A stretch of 64,000 nt of DNA from Protaetiibacter larvae (GCF_008365275.1 NZ_CP043504.1:2294001-2358000), one strand, 5' to 3'. Counted from the stretch's first letter, positions 44,143-53,814 are shown. The notes: generated from the sequence alone by a model not told the origin. A program made the numbers and translations.

Positions 44143-46938
44143 GTGGCGGCGACCTTCACCTTCGGCGCCGGCAACGCCCGCAAGCTGCTCCGCCTGCCGC
44201 TGTACGCGCTGGGCGGGCTGGCGACCCTGCTCGTGCCGCGATCGTCGCGGCAGTGGGCGTTCGGCTCGGGAATCGGTCTCGGCGAGGGGGCTCTGCCGCT
44301 CTACCGTCTGGCGCGCGAACGCCTGCCCGAGCGCACCCGGCTGGTGTGGCTCGCGACGACGGATGCGGAGCTCGGCGCCGCGACGGCGCTCGGGCTGGAT
44401 GCGGTCGCCAAGCACAGCGCCCGCGGTTTCTGGCTGACCCTGCGCTCCCGCGTGCTCGTCGTGACGCACGGCTTCGGGGACGTGAACCGCTACGCGACGC
44501 GCGGCGCCTTCTTCGTGCAGCTGTGGCACGGCATCCCGCTCAAGAAGCTGCACCTCGACTCCCCCGCGACGCTGCGCATCCGCGGCGTGCCCGACCACCG
44601 CCTCGTCCGTGCGGTGCTGCGCCGCGCGTACCGCTTCGCCGGCCGCGGGATCGATCTGTTCCCGGTCGCATCCGAGCTCGTCGCGCCGCGCATCGCGTCG
44701 GCGTTCGGGGTGCATCCGGAGCGGATCGTGCCCCTCGGCGACATCCGCGACGATGTGCTGCTCGCGCCCCCGGCCTCGGAGGCGCGGAGCGCGGGGCGCC
44801 GGCTGCTCGCTGCCGCGTCGGGCGCGGTCGACGACGGCACCCGCGTGATCCTTTACGCGCCCACCTGGCGCGACGGCGCGACCGACCCGGGCGTCCCGAC
44901 CGTCGAGGAGTGGGCGATGCTGGCCCGCTGGCTGGAGGCGCGCGATGCGGTGCTGCTCGTGCGGGCGCACCCGCTCGGGCTGGGCGACTACGCGGCGGGA
45001 CCCGCCGTCTCCGACCGCATCCGGATGCTCGGCAGCGACCGGCTCGTGGACGTCACCCCGGTGCTCGCGGGCGTCGACGCCCTCGTCACCGACTACTCGT
45101 CGATCGCCTACGACTACGCGCTCACCGGCGGCCCCATCGTCTTCCTCGCCCCCGATGTGGAGCTGTACGCGCGCAAACGCGGTCTGTACGAGAACTACCG
45201 CGTGTTCAGCGACGACCGGCACGTGACCACCTGGCAGCACGTGCTCGAGCACCTCGACGAGGTCGGCACCGGCAGCGAACTGGGGGCACGGATCGCACGG
45301 CACACCGTGTGGCTGCGCGAGGAGCATTTCGACACCCTGGACGGTCGCGCGGCCGAGCGCGTGCTGCGCGAGATCCTCGCCCGAACCGGCGGCGGCGATG
45401 CGACCGCCCCGACGCCGGGGGCCGACCCGGGTGCGCCCGACGGGATCCGGCGTGCCCGGGTCACGCAGCTCGCCTTCGCGGAGGTCGACGGCGTTCCCGC
45501 GCTGCAGGTGACCGTCGAGGCGCCGGGCCGCGAGACGACGACCGTTCGACTCGAGGGCGCCCGGGCGCGCGTCGAGGCCCCCGCCGCGCCGAACGGTGTC
45601 CGGGATGCCCGACTGCCGCTGCTCGTGGAGCGCTGGGGAGCTGCCGGGCTCGCGCTGCCGTCCGGCGCATACCGGCTGACCCTCGGCGGCGCGGTTGCCA
45701 CCAGCCGTCTCGTCGTGGATGCCGCGCTGCCTCCGCGGTTCACGCATCCGCTCTTCCACGCGCAGCTGCGCGCGGTCGGCGGCGGGCTCGAACTCACCGT
45801 GTCGGCGCCGCTCGCCGACGACGAACGGGGTCGGACGGCGCAGCGTCGCCTCGAGCGCGCCTACCGCCGCGAGCGCCCGCAGCCCGAGAACGCGGTGTTC
45901 CTGGAGAGCTTCTACGGGCAGAGCGCCTCCTGCAACCCGGCCGGCATCGCCGAGGTGCTGCGGCGCTCACGGCCCGAGGTGACCCGGTACTGGAGCGTCG
46001 TCGACGGCTCGGTGGCGATCCCCGACGGCGACCGCCGCCTCATCGAGGGCAGCCGCGAGTGGTGGCGGGTCCGCGGTTCGGCGCGCGTGCTCGTCGTCAA
46101 CGACTGGCTGCGCAAGCGCTACCGCAAGCGCCCCCACCAGCACGTGCTGCAGACCTGGCACGGCACGATGCTCAAACGCCTCGCGCTCGACCGCGTCTCC
46201 CCCGGGCTGCGCACGCGCCTCGCGGTGCGTCGCGAGAGCGGGCGCTGGGATGCGCTCCTGGCGCAGAACGCCTACTCGGCGAAGGTGTTCCGCTCGGCCT
46301 ACGCCTTCACGCGCGGCACCTGGGACGAGGGCTACCCGCGCAACGATCGACTCGCCATGGGCGCCGACACCGAACGAATCCGCGCCGCGGTCGGCATCCC
46401 GGCGGGTGCGCGCGTCGTCCTCTACGCCCCCACCTGGCGCGACGACCGCACCGAGATGGTCGACTACCTCGATCTGACGAGCTTCGCCCAGAGCCTCGGC
46501 CCCGACCATGTGCTGCTCGTGCGGGGGCATTCGCGCACCCTCCGCTACGGTCGCGATCTCGAGGCGGAGCGCCTCGTCGACGTCACCGGCTACCCCGACG
46601 TGTCCGACCTCCTGCAGCTCGCCGACGTGCTCGTCACCGACTACTCCTCGGTCATGTTCGACTTCGCGTCCACCGGGCGGCCGGTGATCTTCTTCACCCC
46701 CGACCTCGCCCACTACAGCTCGGACCTGCGCGGGTTCTACTTCGATCTGCTCGCCGAGGCACCCGGCCCGGTGGTCCGCACGCGCGAGGAGCTGCTCGAC
46801 GCCATCGCCGACATCGAGGTAACGCGCGAGCGCTACCGGCAGCAGGCGTCGCGCTGGCGGGAGCGCTTCACGCCGCTCGACGACGGGCACGCGGGCGAGC
46901 GCGTCGTGCAGCGGATGGTGGACGCCGGCTGGCTGTGA
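44143..46938 (+). CDS. Tandem two-domain CDP-glycerol glycerophosphotransferase-family protein
   Basis: 931 residues holding two complete copies of the transferase domain. Copy 1 (about 95-420): FFVQLWHGIPLKKL, ILYAPTWRDG, VRAHPLG, DALVTDYSSIAYDY. Copy 2 (about 585-930): FLESFYGQSASCNPAGIAEV, LQTWHGTMLKRL, VLYAPTWRDDRTE, VRGHSR, DVLVTDYSSVMFDF. A beta-rich linker (about 430-575) joins them. The GTG at 44143 follows TGGAGC. It could catalyse two successive additions, for example priming and polymerisation of a teichoic acid-like chain. Confidence 0.9.
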   Translation: MAATFTFGAGNARKLLRLPLYALGGLATLLVPRSSRQWAFGSGIGLGEGALPLYRLARERLPERTRLVWLATTDAELGAATALGLDAVAKHSARGFWLTLRSRVLVVTHGFGDVNRYATRGAFFVQLWHGIPLKKLHLDSPATLRIRGVPDHRLVRAVLRRAYRFAGRGIDLFPVASELVAPRIASAFGVHPERIVPLGDIRDDVLLAPPASEARSAGRRLLAAASGAVDDGTRVILYAPTWRDGATDPGVPTVEEWAMLARWLEARDAVLLVRAHPLGLGDYAAGPAVSDRIRMLGSDRLVDVTPVLAGVDALVTDYSSIAYDYALTGGPIVFLAPDVELYARKRGLYENYRVFSDDRHVTTWQHVLEHLDEVGTGSELGARIARHTVWLREEHFDTLDGRAAERVLREILARTGGGDATAPTPGADPGAPDGIRRARVTQLAFAEVDGVPALQVTVEAPGRETTTVRLEGARARVEAPAAPNGVRDARLPLLVERWGAAGLALPSGAYRLTLGGAVATSRLVVDAALPPRFTHPLFHAQLRAVGGGLELTVSAPLADDERGRTAQRRLERAYRRERPQPENAVFLESFYGQSASCNPAGIAEVLRRSRPEVTRYWSVVDGSVAIPDGDRRLIEGSREWWRVRGSARVLVVNDWLRKRYRKRPHQHVLQTWHGTMLKRLALDRVSPGLRTRLAVRRESGRWDALLAQNAYSAKVFRSAYAFTRGTWDEGYPRNDRLAMGADTERIRAAVGIPAGARVVLYAPTWRDDRTEMVDYLDLTSFAQSLGPDHVLLVRGHSRTLRYGRDLEAERLVDVTGYPDVSDLLQLADVLVTDYSSVMFDFASTGRPVIFFTPDLAHYSSDLRGFYFDLLAEAPGPVVRTREELLDAIADIEVTRERYRQQASRWRERFTPLDDGHAGERVVQRMVDAGWL

Positions 46939-46959
46939 CGCCGACCGCGGGGAGGCCGC

Positions 46960-48006
46960 TCAGGACTCGGTGCGCGAGGTGTCGACCGCGTCCCGCGCCC
47001 CGCGCGTCGCACCGACGAGGAAGCCGAGCCCCCAGCTCAGGTGCATGACGGCGAGCACGAGCGCGAAACGGATGCGGTCGGCAAGCGACCCCGTCGAGGT
47101 CGCGGCGGCGACCACGAGCAGCGCCAGGTAGGCGATCGGACCGAGGTAGGCGAGAGCGAGCACCCACGCGATCCAGCCGCCGATGAGTCCCGTCGCGAGC
47201 AACGGCGTCAGCACGGCGCACAGCGCGAGATCGACCACGAGCGCGGGGGGCGCGAAGTACCTCAAGGAGTTGCGCGCCCCCAGGCGTCGCACGAGCTCCC
47301 CGCGCCACACCCCGGTCGCCCAGAACTGGCGGCCGAGCGCACCCCAGCTCGACCGCGGCCAGTACTTCACCCGCAGCGCGGGATCGAGCCACACCACGTG
47401 GCCCGCCTGGCGCAGGCGGAAGTTGAGCTCCCAGTCCTCCCCGCGGCGCAGTGTCTCGTCGTAGCCGCCGATCGAGCGCAGCAGCGCCGTGTCCATGACC
47501 CCGAGATAGGCGGACTCGGCCGGCCCCTCTTTGGCCTGCTCGCTGTGGTAGCTGCCGCCGCCCAGCCCGAACCGGCTGTTGTAGGCGTGGGCGACCGCCG
47601 CCTGCACGCCAGGGCGTCCCGCCGCCGCCATGACCCCGCCGACGCTCGCCGCCCCGGTGCGCGCAAGGGTCTCGACGGCGCGCGCGGTGTACCCCTCGCC
47701 GAGCTCGGTGTGCGCGTCGACCCGCACGATCACGGGGTGGCTCGCGGCGGCGATCGCGAGGTTCAGCCCGATCGGGATGTCCATCCCCGGATTGTCGATC
47801 ACCCGGATGCGCGGGTCGCGGGCGACGAGTCCCGCGACGACCTCGGGGGTGCCGTCCGTCGAGGGGCCGAGCGCGAGCAGCACCTCGACGGGTCCGTCGT
47901 AGCGCTGGGCGAAGATCGAGGCGACGGCGGCCTCGATGTAGGCCACCTCGTTGAGCACCGGCATCACATAGGAGACGCCCGGATGGTGCTCCGGCGTCTG
48001 CGCCAC
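46960..48006 (-). CDS. Family 2 glycosyltransferase
   Basis: 348 residues. GT-A start YVMPVLNEVAYIEAAVASIF, the D-x-D-like VRVDAHTE, and GGYDETLRRGEDWELNFRLR; three C-terminal membrane segments. This is the ExoA-like membrane-bound group that adds sugars to lipid-linked chains. The start is GTG 48006 behind GGGAGGG. Convergent with the tandem transferase gene. Confidence 0.88.
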   Translation of the reverse strand: MAQTPEHHPGVSYVMPVLNEVAYIEAAVASIFAQRYDGPVEVLLALGPSTDGTPEVVAGLVARDPRIRVIDNPGMDIPIGLNLAIAAASHPVIVRVDAHTELGEGYTARAVETLARTGAASVGGVMAAAGRPGVQAAVAHAYNSRFGLGGGSYHSEQAKEGPAESAYLGVMDTALLRSIGGYDETLRRGEDWELNFRLRQAGHVVWLDPALRVKYWPRSSWGALGRQFWATGVWRGELVRRLGARNSLRYFAPPALVVDLALCAVLTPLLATGLIGGWIAWVLALAYLGPIAYLALLVVAAATSTGSLADRIRFALVLAVMHLSWGLGFLVGATRGARDAVDTSRTES

Positions 48007-48113
48007 TGTGCCCTCCCGATCCGCTCGCTGAGCGTCCGGACGAGCCTAGCAACGCGGGACGGAAGGTGGCGGCGACACCGCGAGGGCGCCGCCGCCACCC
48101 GGAGGTGCTGCGC

Positions 48114-49496
48114 TCAGAGCGTCAGTTCGCCGAGGGTCACCTTCACGGTCGCGCTGTCGCCGCCGCGCTGGTAGACGAGCTCGGTGCTGGATCCCGCAGC
48201 GAGCGCGCGCACCTGCGCGGTGATGTCGGTGCTGCTCGTGATCGGCACGCCGCCCAGCTCGGTGATGACGTCGCCCTTCTTGAGGCCCGCCTTCTCGGCC
48301 GCGCCCCCCGAGACGATCTCCTCGATGAGCGCGCCCACCACATCCGAGTCGGCCGAGGTCGCGGTGCTGACGCTCGCGCCGAGCAGACCGTGGGTGGCTT
48401 CGCCGTTGTCGATGATCTCCTGCGAGACCCGCTTCGCGAGGGTGGACGGGATCGAGAATCCGACCCCGATCGAGCCGCTCTGGCCTTGCCCGGTGGAGCC
48501 CGTCGAGGCGATCGCGACGTTGATGCCGACCAGTCGCCCCTCGGAGTCGAGCAGGGCGCCGCCCGAGTTTCCGGGGTTGATCGCCGCATCGGTCTGGATG
48601 ACGGGGAGCGAGATGGTCGCGCTCGCGGGGTTCGACTGCTGCCGGCTCTCGCCCTGCCCCTGGTCGAAGTTCCAGAAGTCGAAGGGGCCCTGGCCGCCGT
48701 TCTGCTCCTGGTCCGGGGTCTGGTCGTCGTCGCCGTGGTCGGGGACGGCGGAGGAGGCGATCTGGATGCTGCGGTTGAGGGCGCTCACGATGCCGTCGGT
48801 GACGGTGTTGGAGAGCCCGAGCGGCGCACCGATGGCGATGACCTGGTCGCCCACGTCGAGCTTCGAAGAGTCGCCCCACTCGATGGGCGTGAGGCCGGAG
48901 GCATCCTTCAGCTTGAGCACCGCGAGGTCGACGATGGGGTCGAGGCCCACGACGGTGGCCGAATAGATGTGGCCGTCGGCGGTCGTGACCTCGATGGTGC
49001 CCTCGTCCGAGGCGCCGTCGAGGGTGGCGACGTGGGTGTTGGTGAGCACGTAGCCGTCCTCGCTCAGGATGACCCCGGAACCGGTTCCGCCCTCCTGGCC
49101 GGCGTTCACCGAGATGGTGACGACCGAACGGGATGCCTTCGCCGCGACGGCGGTCACGACGTCGACCTTGTCGGGGTTGTTGACCGTGATCGTCTGCGGC
49201 GAGGGGGCGGCGCTCTCCGAGGAGGACGGCGTCTGGCTCGCGAGAGCCCACGCGGTGACTCCCGCGCCGGCCCCTCCCCCGAGGAGGGCCGCCACGACCG
49301 CGGCCGCGATGACCGGCACGGCGAGCGAGCGCTGGCGGGGCGCGGTGGAGACCGGCTGGGGGGCTGCCGCGAAGCTCGGCGGGATCGGCTCGGTCTGCGC
49401 GAAGGGCGACGCGGCCGGGGGCGGAGGCACGGGCGGCAGCGCCGCGGTCTCGGGCTCTGGGGGGGTGATGTTGGCTGACGACTCGTTCTCGGACAT
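48114..49496 (-). CDS. HtrA/DegP-like membrane-anchored serine protease with PDZ domain
   Basis: 460 residues. A Pro-rich cytosolic N-terminus, one membrane helix (about 59-86), a trypsin-like domain with H155 (TNTHV), D190 (IVDLAVLKL) and S311 (INPGNSGGALL), and a C-terminal PDZ domain (about 365-455, GLLGASV, GLKKGDVITELGG). It degrades damaged proteins outside the membrane. The ATG at 49496 follows AAAGGAGCACC. The Asp/Gln-rich insertion around 253-290 is unusual. Confidence 0.93.
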   Translation of the reverse strand: MSENESSANITPPEPETAALPPVPPPPAASPFAQTEPIPPSFAAAPQPVSTAPRQRSLAVPVIAAAVVAALLGGGAGAGVTAWALASQTPSSSESAAPSPQTITVNNPDKVDVVTAVAAKASRSVVTISVNAGQEGGTGSGVILSEDGYVLTNTHVATLDGASDEGTIEVTTADGHIYSATVVGLDPIVDLAVLKLKDASGLTPIEWGDSSKLDVGDQVIAIGAPLGLSNTVTDGIVSALNRSIQIASSAVPDHGDDDQTPDQEQNGGQGPFDFWNFDQGQGESRQQSNPASATISLPVIQTDAAINPGNSGGALLDSEGRLVGINVAIASTGSTGQGQSGSIGVGFSIPSTLAKRVSQEIIDNGEATHGLLGASVSTATSADSDVVGALIEEIVSGGAAEKAGLKKGDVITELGGVPITSSTDITAQVRALAAGSSTELVYQRGGDSATVKVTLGELTL

Positions 49497-49609
49497 CGGT
49501 GGTGCTCCTTTCACGCGACGCCAGAGTCCACCGTGAAGCTGGACGATCCATAGGTCGGCCCTGGGAGCCTACTTGGCCCCGTTTGTGTTCTGGCCGATAG
49601 CGTAAGCGG

Positions 49610-50803
49610 GTGACCGAAGCTCCCTGGATGCGCGCCGCCCGCGGGGCGCTGCTGCTGGATGCGCAGGGGGCTCCGCGTCCCACGATCTTCGCCGAGATGT
49701 CGGCGCTCGCCACCGCCACGGGGGCGATCAACCTGGGCCAGGGCTTCCCCGACGAGGACGGCCCGGCCGCGGTGCTGGAGGCCGCCCGTGCGGCCATCGC
49801 GGACGGCGTCAACCAGTATCCGCCCGGGCTCGGGATGCCGGTGCTGCGCGAGGCGATCGCGCGCCACCAGAAGCGCTTCTTCGGGCTCGAGGTGGACCCG
49901 GATCGCGAGGTGCTCGTCACGGCCGGCGCCACGGAGGCGCTCGCCGCCGCCCTGCTCGCCTTCGTGGGGCCCGGCGACGAGGTGGTGACCCTCGAGCCCG
50001 TCTACGACTCCTACGCCGCGATCATCGCCCTCGCCGGGGCGCGTCATGTGACCGTGCCGTTGAGCGCCCCCGACTTCCTGCCCGACCCGGAGGCGCTGCG
50101 TGCGGCCGTCACCGACCGCACCCGGGTGATCCTGCTCAACAGCCCCCACAATCCGACGGGCGTCGTGCTCGACGCCGCCTTCCTCGACCTGGCGATCGAG
50201 CTCGCCCACCGGCACGATGCGCTCGTGGTGACCGATGAGGTCTACGAGCACCTCGTGTTCGACGGCGTGCAGCATGTGCCCGCCGCGAGCCGGCCGGGTG
50301 CCCGCGGACGCGTCGTGTCGATCTCGAGCGCCGGGAAGACCTTCTCGACCACCGGTTGGAAGATCGGCTGGCTCACCGCGACCCCCGAGCTGCGGGATGC
50401 GGTGCTCGCCGTGAAGCAGTTCCTCACCTATGTCAACGGCGCCCCGTTCCAGCCCGCGATCGCCGTCGGCCTCGATCTCCCCGACAGCTACTTCGCGGGC
50501 GCGGCCGCCGCGCTGCAGGCCAAGCGCGACCTGCTGAGCGAGGGGCTCCGGGCGGCTGGCCTCACGGTGAGCCGGCCGAGCGGCTCGTACTTCGTGATCG
50601 CGGACGCGGCGTCCCTCGGCGTCGACGACGCGGACGCCTTCTGCCGCAGCCTGCCGGAGCGCGCCGGCGTCGTGGGCATTCCCCTCACGGCATTCGTGCA
50701 TCCCGACCGCCGCGCGCCGTACCGGTCTCTCGTGCGCTTCGCCTTCTGCAAACGCACCGAGGTGCTCACCGAGGCGGCCGAGCGGCTCGCCGCCCTGCGC
50801 TGA
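49610..50803 (+). CDS. Class I/II PLP-dependent aminotransferase
   Basis: 397 residues. INLGQGFPDEDGP, NQYPPGLGMPVLREAI, NSPHNPTGVV, VVTDEVYEHLVF and the PLP-lysine motif SSAGKTFSTTGWKIGW place it near YbdL / kynurenine-oxoglutarate-type transaminases. Exact substrate not clear. The GTG at 49610 has TAGCGT 6 bases before it. Confidence 0.92.
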   Translation: MTEAPWMRAARGALLLDAQGAPRPTIFAEMSALATATGAINLGQGFPDEDGPAAVLEAARAAIADGVNQYPPGLGMPVLREAIARHQKRFFGLEVDPDREVLVTAGATEALAAALLAFVGPGDEVVTLEPVYDSYAAIIALAGARHVTVPLSAPDFLPDPEALRAAVTDRTRVILLNSPHNPTGVVLDAAFLDLAIELAHRHDALVVTDEVYEHLVFDGVQHVPAASRPGARGRVVSISSAGKTFSTTGWKIGWLTATPELRDAVLAVKQFLTYVNGAPFQPAIAVGLDLPDSYFAGAAAALQAKRDLLSEGLRAAGLTVSRPSGSYFVIADAASLGVDDADAFCRSLPERAGVVGIPLTAFVHPDRRAPYRSLVRFAFCKRTEVLTEAAERLAALR

Positions 50804-50885
50804 CCGCTGATCCCCCGAAAAGGGTGCACAGACCGGTATGCGGTGAGCACTACGCTGTGCGAAGACCACCTCTCAGATCGGCACC

Positions 50886-51527
50886 ATGGAACCCACCCCC
50901 ATCGCCGAGCAGATCCTGGACACCTCCGCCGAGATCGTCATCGGCGATGGCGTGGAAGCGCTCGGATTCGGCAGCATCGCCGAGCGCCTGGGCATCAGCC
51001 CGCGCGACGTCTCCGACGTATTCCCCGTGTTCGAGGAGCTGTTCGCCACCCTCCTCACCCGTGAGACCGGCGAGCTCGCCCGCATCATCGCCGACAACGT
51101 CGAGCGCGATCCGCGCGGCGGTCTGCCCTCGCGCATCTTCGGCTACGCGCTCGCCGCCGTCTACGAGCACCCGCTCGCCCGGGCGCTCTACCTGAGCGAC
51201 CCGGCGGGACTCAACCGCATCATGCGGGCGATCGACGGGGTGAGCGCGGTGCCCGACCTCACCATCCATCCGGGACTGCTCCCGGCGTTGCAGGAAGCGG
51301 GGATGGTGCGGGCCGACGTCGACCCGACGGCGATCGCCGCGGTCATCTCGACGCTCGGCTCCGGGATCTCGATGACGGCCCCCGGACAGCTGCTCGACGC
51401 GGTCTCGAGCGGACTCGTGCTCATGCTCGAACGCGGCGTCGACGCCGAGGTCGAGGACACCACGCCCGGCAAGACGGTGTTCTTCGCGTTCGCGGAGTCT
51501 CTGGCCGTCGACCCGCTGCCTCGCTAG
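50886..51527 (+). CDS. TetR-family transcriptional regulator
   Basis: 213 residues. N-terminal ILDTSAEIVIGDGVEALGFG and SIAERLGISPRDVSDVFPVFEEL form the helix-turn-helix; the rest is a ligand-binding helical domain. TACGCT (50850-50855) is a likely -10 box, and ACCG-GTATG-CGGT just upstream (50832-50844) could be its own operator. Ligand unknown. Confidence 0.8.
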   Translation: MEPTPIAEQILDTSAEIVIGDGVEALGFGSIAERLGISPRDVSDVFPVFEELFATLLTRETGELARIIADNVERDPRGGLPSRIFGYALAAVYEHPLARALYLSDPAGLNRIMRAIDGVSAVPDLTIHPGLLPALQEAGMVRADVDPTAIAAVISTLGSGISMTAPGQLLDAVSSGLVLMLERGVDAEVEDTTPGKTVFFAFAESLAVDPLPR

Positions 51528-51574
51528 GCTCGGCCCCGACGGGGGAAACCTCGCCGGAACCGAGGGGATGCACC

Positions 51575-52171
51575 ATGTCGAACGACGCCGTCGCCGTGAG
51601 CAGTTTCATCAAGTCGATCTGGTGGCTCGTGCTGCTGCGCGGGGTGCTGCTGGTCGTTCTCGGCATCCTCGCCTTCATCTGGCCGGTCGCCACCGCGGGA
51701 GCCGTGTTCTGGGTGTTCGGCATCTACGCGATCGCCGACGGCATCACCGAGATCGTGCACGCCTTCGCCACCCGCAAGACGGATCGGCGATGGGGATGGC
51801 TGCTCGTCATCGGCATCCTGGGCGTGCTCGCCGGCATCGCCCTGCTCGTGTTCCCCTTCGCGATCGGGGCGCTCACGCTGCTCATCCTGCTGTGGTTCGT
51901 CGTGTTCTGGGCCATCGTGAACGGCATCATGGGCATCCCGGCCGCCGCCGCGCTCGCCGGTGGCGCGGCCAAGACGATGGCGATCGTGTTCTCGCTGCTG
52001 TCGATCGTGTTCGGCGTGCTGCTGGCGATCCTGCTGTGGACGACGCCCGGCAATGCGCTCGTGTGGCTCATCTACGTTCTGGGCGCCTACGCGGTGCTCG
52101 CGGGCATCGTGCTGGTGGTGCTCGCCTTCCAGGCGCGCTCCGCCGCGAACGCGGTGCTCGCTACTCGCTGA
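51575..52171 (+). CDS. HdeD/DUF308-family membrane protein
   Basis: 198 residues, six membrane helices in pairs with the repeated pattern GILAFIWPVATAG / GIALLVFPFAIGA / LLWTTPGNAL. HdeD proteins are linked to acid stress in E. coli; function here unknown. GAGGGGATGCACC precedes the ATG; TAGGCT upstream is a likely -10 box. Its TGA stop is the first three bases of a palindromic repeat. Confidence 0.85.
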   Translation: MSNDAVAVSSFIKSIWWLVLLRGVLLVVLGILAFIWPVATAGAVFWVFGIYAIADGITEIVHAFATRKTDRRWGWLLVIGILGVLAGIALLVFPFAIGALTLLILLWFVVFWAIVNGIMGIPAAAALAGGAAKTMAIVFSLLSIVFGVLLAILLWTTPGNALVWLIYVLGAYAVLAGIVLVVLAFQARSAANAVLATR

Positions 52172-52204
52172 TCGAGTGCCGCCGAAGGCGGTGTATCGAG
52201 ATCA
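52169..52204. repeat. GATCGAG palindromic repeat that provides both flanking stop codons
   Basis: The element begins TGATCGAGTGCCGCCG and ends GGCGGTGTATCGAGATCA. Its first TGA (52169-52171) is the stop of the plus-strand HdeD gene and its last TCA (52202-52204) is the stop of the minus-strand nitrilase gene. The whole convergent gap is this one palindrome, which could also act as a two-way terminator hairpin. Confidence 0.8.
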
Positions 52205-53020
52205 CCGCGCCTCCACCCGGAACCGCCGCAGTTCGAGCGCGGGGTTCACCCGCCGCACCTGGCGCAGGCGCGCGGGCGAGATCCAGGCGACAGCGGCATC
52301 CGTCGCCTCGCCGATCGTGACGAGTTCGACGCCCATCGGGTCGACGATCATGCTGTTGCCCGCCCCGACGGGGGGCGCCTGGTCGGCTGCCGCCACGAAG
52401 ACGGTGTTCTCGATGGCACGCGCGGTGACGAGCGTGCGCCACGCCGACTCCTTGAGCGGCCCGCGCACCCACTCGCTCGGCAGCAGCACGAGCTCCACGC
52501 CCGCGTCCACGAGCCGGCGGGTGACCTCGGGGAAGCGCACGTCGTAACAGGTCTGGATGCCGATCGTGAAGCCGCCCGCGGCGAAGGTGTGCGGGGCCTC
52601 GATCGCGCCGCCGACGATCCAGTCCGACTCCCGCTGCCCGAAGGCGTCGTAGAGGTGGATCTTGCGGTAGTGGGCGACGAGCTCGCCGTCGGGGGCGAGG
52701 GCGACGATCGTGTTGGCGGCGCGCTCCGGCTCCCCCGGCACGATCTCGAGCATCCCGGCCACGAGGTGGATGCCGAGCTCGACGGCGATCTCGGCGAGAC
52801 CGCGCACGAAGGGACCGTGCAGCGTCTGGGCGGCTTCCACCCAGTCGGGGCCCATCGTGGGCGTGAAGTACGACGAGTACTCGGGGAACACCACGAGCAT
52901 GGCGCCGCGGGAGGCCGCGTCGACGGCCAGGCGGGAGATCTCTTCCAGATTGGCCGTGGTGTCGTCGCTCGGGGCGAACTGAGCGACCGCCACGGCGAAC
53001 GGGGCGTCCTCGCTGTTCAT
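52202..53020 (-). CDS. Nitrilase-superfamily carbon-nitrogen hydrolase
   Basis: 272 residues with the Glu-Lys-Cys triad: E47 (VVFPEYSS), K120 (HYRKIHLYD) and C158 (GIQTCYDVRFPE). The layout fits the omega-amidase or amidohydrolase branch that hydrolyses small amides such as alpha-ketoglutaramate. TAGGCT lies 6 bases before the ATG. Its stop is shared with the repeat. Confidence 0.92.
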   Translation of the reverse strand: MNSEDAPFAVAVAQFAPSDDTTANLEEISRLAVDAASRGAMLVVFPEYSSYFTPTMGPDWVEAAQTLHGPFVRGLAEIAVELGIHLVAGMLEIVPGEPERAANTIVALAPDGELVAHYRKIHLYDAFGQRESDWIVGGAIEAPHTFAAGGFTIGIQTCYDVRFPEVTRRLVDAGVELVLLPSEWVRGPLKESAWRTLVTARAIENTVFVAAADQAPPVGAGNSMIVDPMGVELVTIGEATDAAVAWISPARLRQVRRVNPALELRRFRVEAR

Positions 53021-53099
53021 AACCGAAGCCTAAACGTGACCTCGCTCGGCTACCATCGTGAAGACCTCTCACCCCCGCCCCGAGAGATCGAGGTGCACC

Positions 53100-53675
53100 G
53101 TGTCCCCCCTGCCCACGTCTCGCCGGCCGATCATCCGCCGTGCCGGAGCCGCGCTGCTCGTCGTCGCCCTCGGCACGACGCTCGCCGCCTGCGGCCTCGC
53201 GCAGCAGGAGTCGCCCCCCGAGCTCGACCCGACGGTGAGCCAGGAGCCGCGCGATCTTCCCTCGGCGTCGCCGAGCGCATCGCCGTCGGAGGATCCGGCC
53301 GCCGATTCCTTGACGGACGACGACATCACCAACATCGAGGAGGCCATCTCGAGCGGCAACACGGCCGCGATCGAGGGCTACCTCGCCGACCCTACGCGCG
53401 TGCTGATCGCGGCGAGCGAAGCCGACGACCTCTTCTCCCCCGTGGATGCGGTGCTTTCACTCGACTACGTGCAACCGGGGCTCGGCACCTGGGATTTCGC
53501 CCTGCCGCCCGACACGGTCGACCGCTACCGGACGAGCCAGTACTACGGCGAGTTCTTCCCCGACGACGTCATCGTCGGCCGCTCGGACGACAACGCGATC
53601 GTCGCGTTCTCGCCCGAGGGCGGCACGATCGACACGATCTTCATGTCGGCGAACGAGGAGTTCCTGTTCTACTGA
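53100..53675 (+). CDS. Hypothetical lipoprotein
   Basis: 191 residues: basic N-terminus, hydrophobic helix, lipobox TTLAA-C31, a Ser/Pro-rich linker, then a small domain with no family recognised. The GTG at 53100 is chosen: GAGGTG precedes it, and the -10 box TACCAT (53051-53056) puts the transcript start after the alternative upstream GTG at 53058. Confidence 0.75.
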   Translation: MSPLPTSRRPIIRRAGAALLVVALGTTLAACGLAQQESPPELDPTVSQEPRDLPSASPSASPSEDPAADSLTDDDITNIEEAISSGNTAAIEGYLADPTRVLIAASEADDLFSPVDAVLSLDYVQPGLGTWDFALPPDTVDRYRTSQYYGEFFPDDVIVGRSDDNAIVAFSPEGGTIDTIFMSANEEFLFY

Positions 53676-53781
53676 GCCGTCCCGCGAGCCGCATCCGCTC
53701 GATCGGGGATGAGGCGCTTCCCCCCTGTCGATCAGCTCGCGCTCGGCGTCCTCGCGGCAGAGTGCTCGCCCGGGAATGCAG

Positions 53782-53807
53782 AAGGGCCGCCCTTCCGGGC
53801 GGCCCTT
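53782..53807 (+). terminator. Strong Rho-independent-type hairpin
   Basis: AAGGGCCGCCC pairs over 11 bp with GGGCGGCCCTT around a TTCC loop, followed by CGTTTCGTT. It lies between the lipoprotein gene and the convergent tRNA-Met gene and may stop transcription in both directions. Confidence 0.8.
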
Positions 53808-53814
53808 CGTTTCG

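Noticed and set aside
53058-53099. GTG 53058 as start of the lipoprotein
   Set aside because: It lies one base after a likely -10 box, so it would be upstream of the transcript start; GTG 53100 has a ribosome site.
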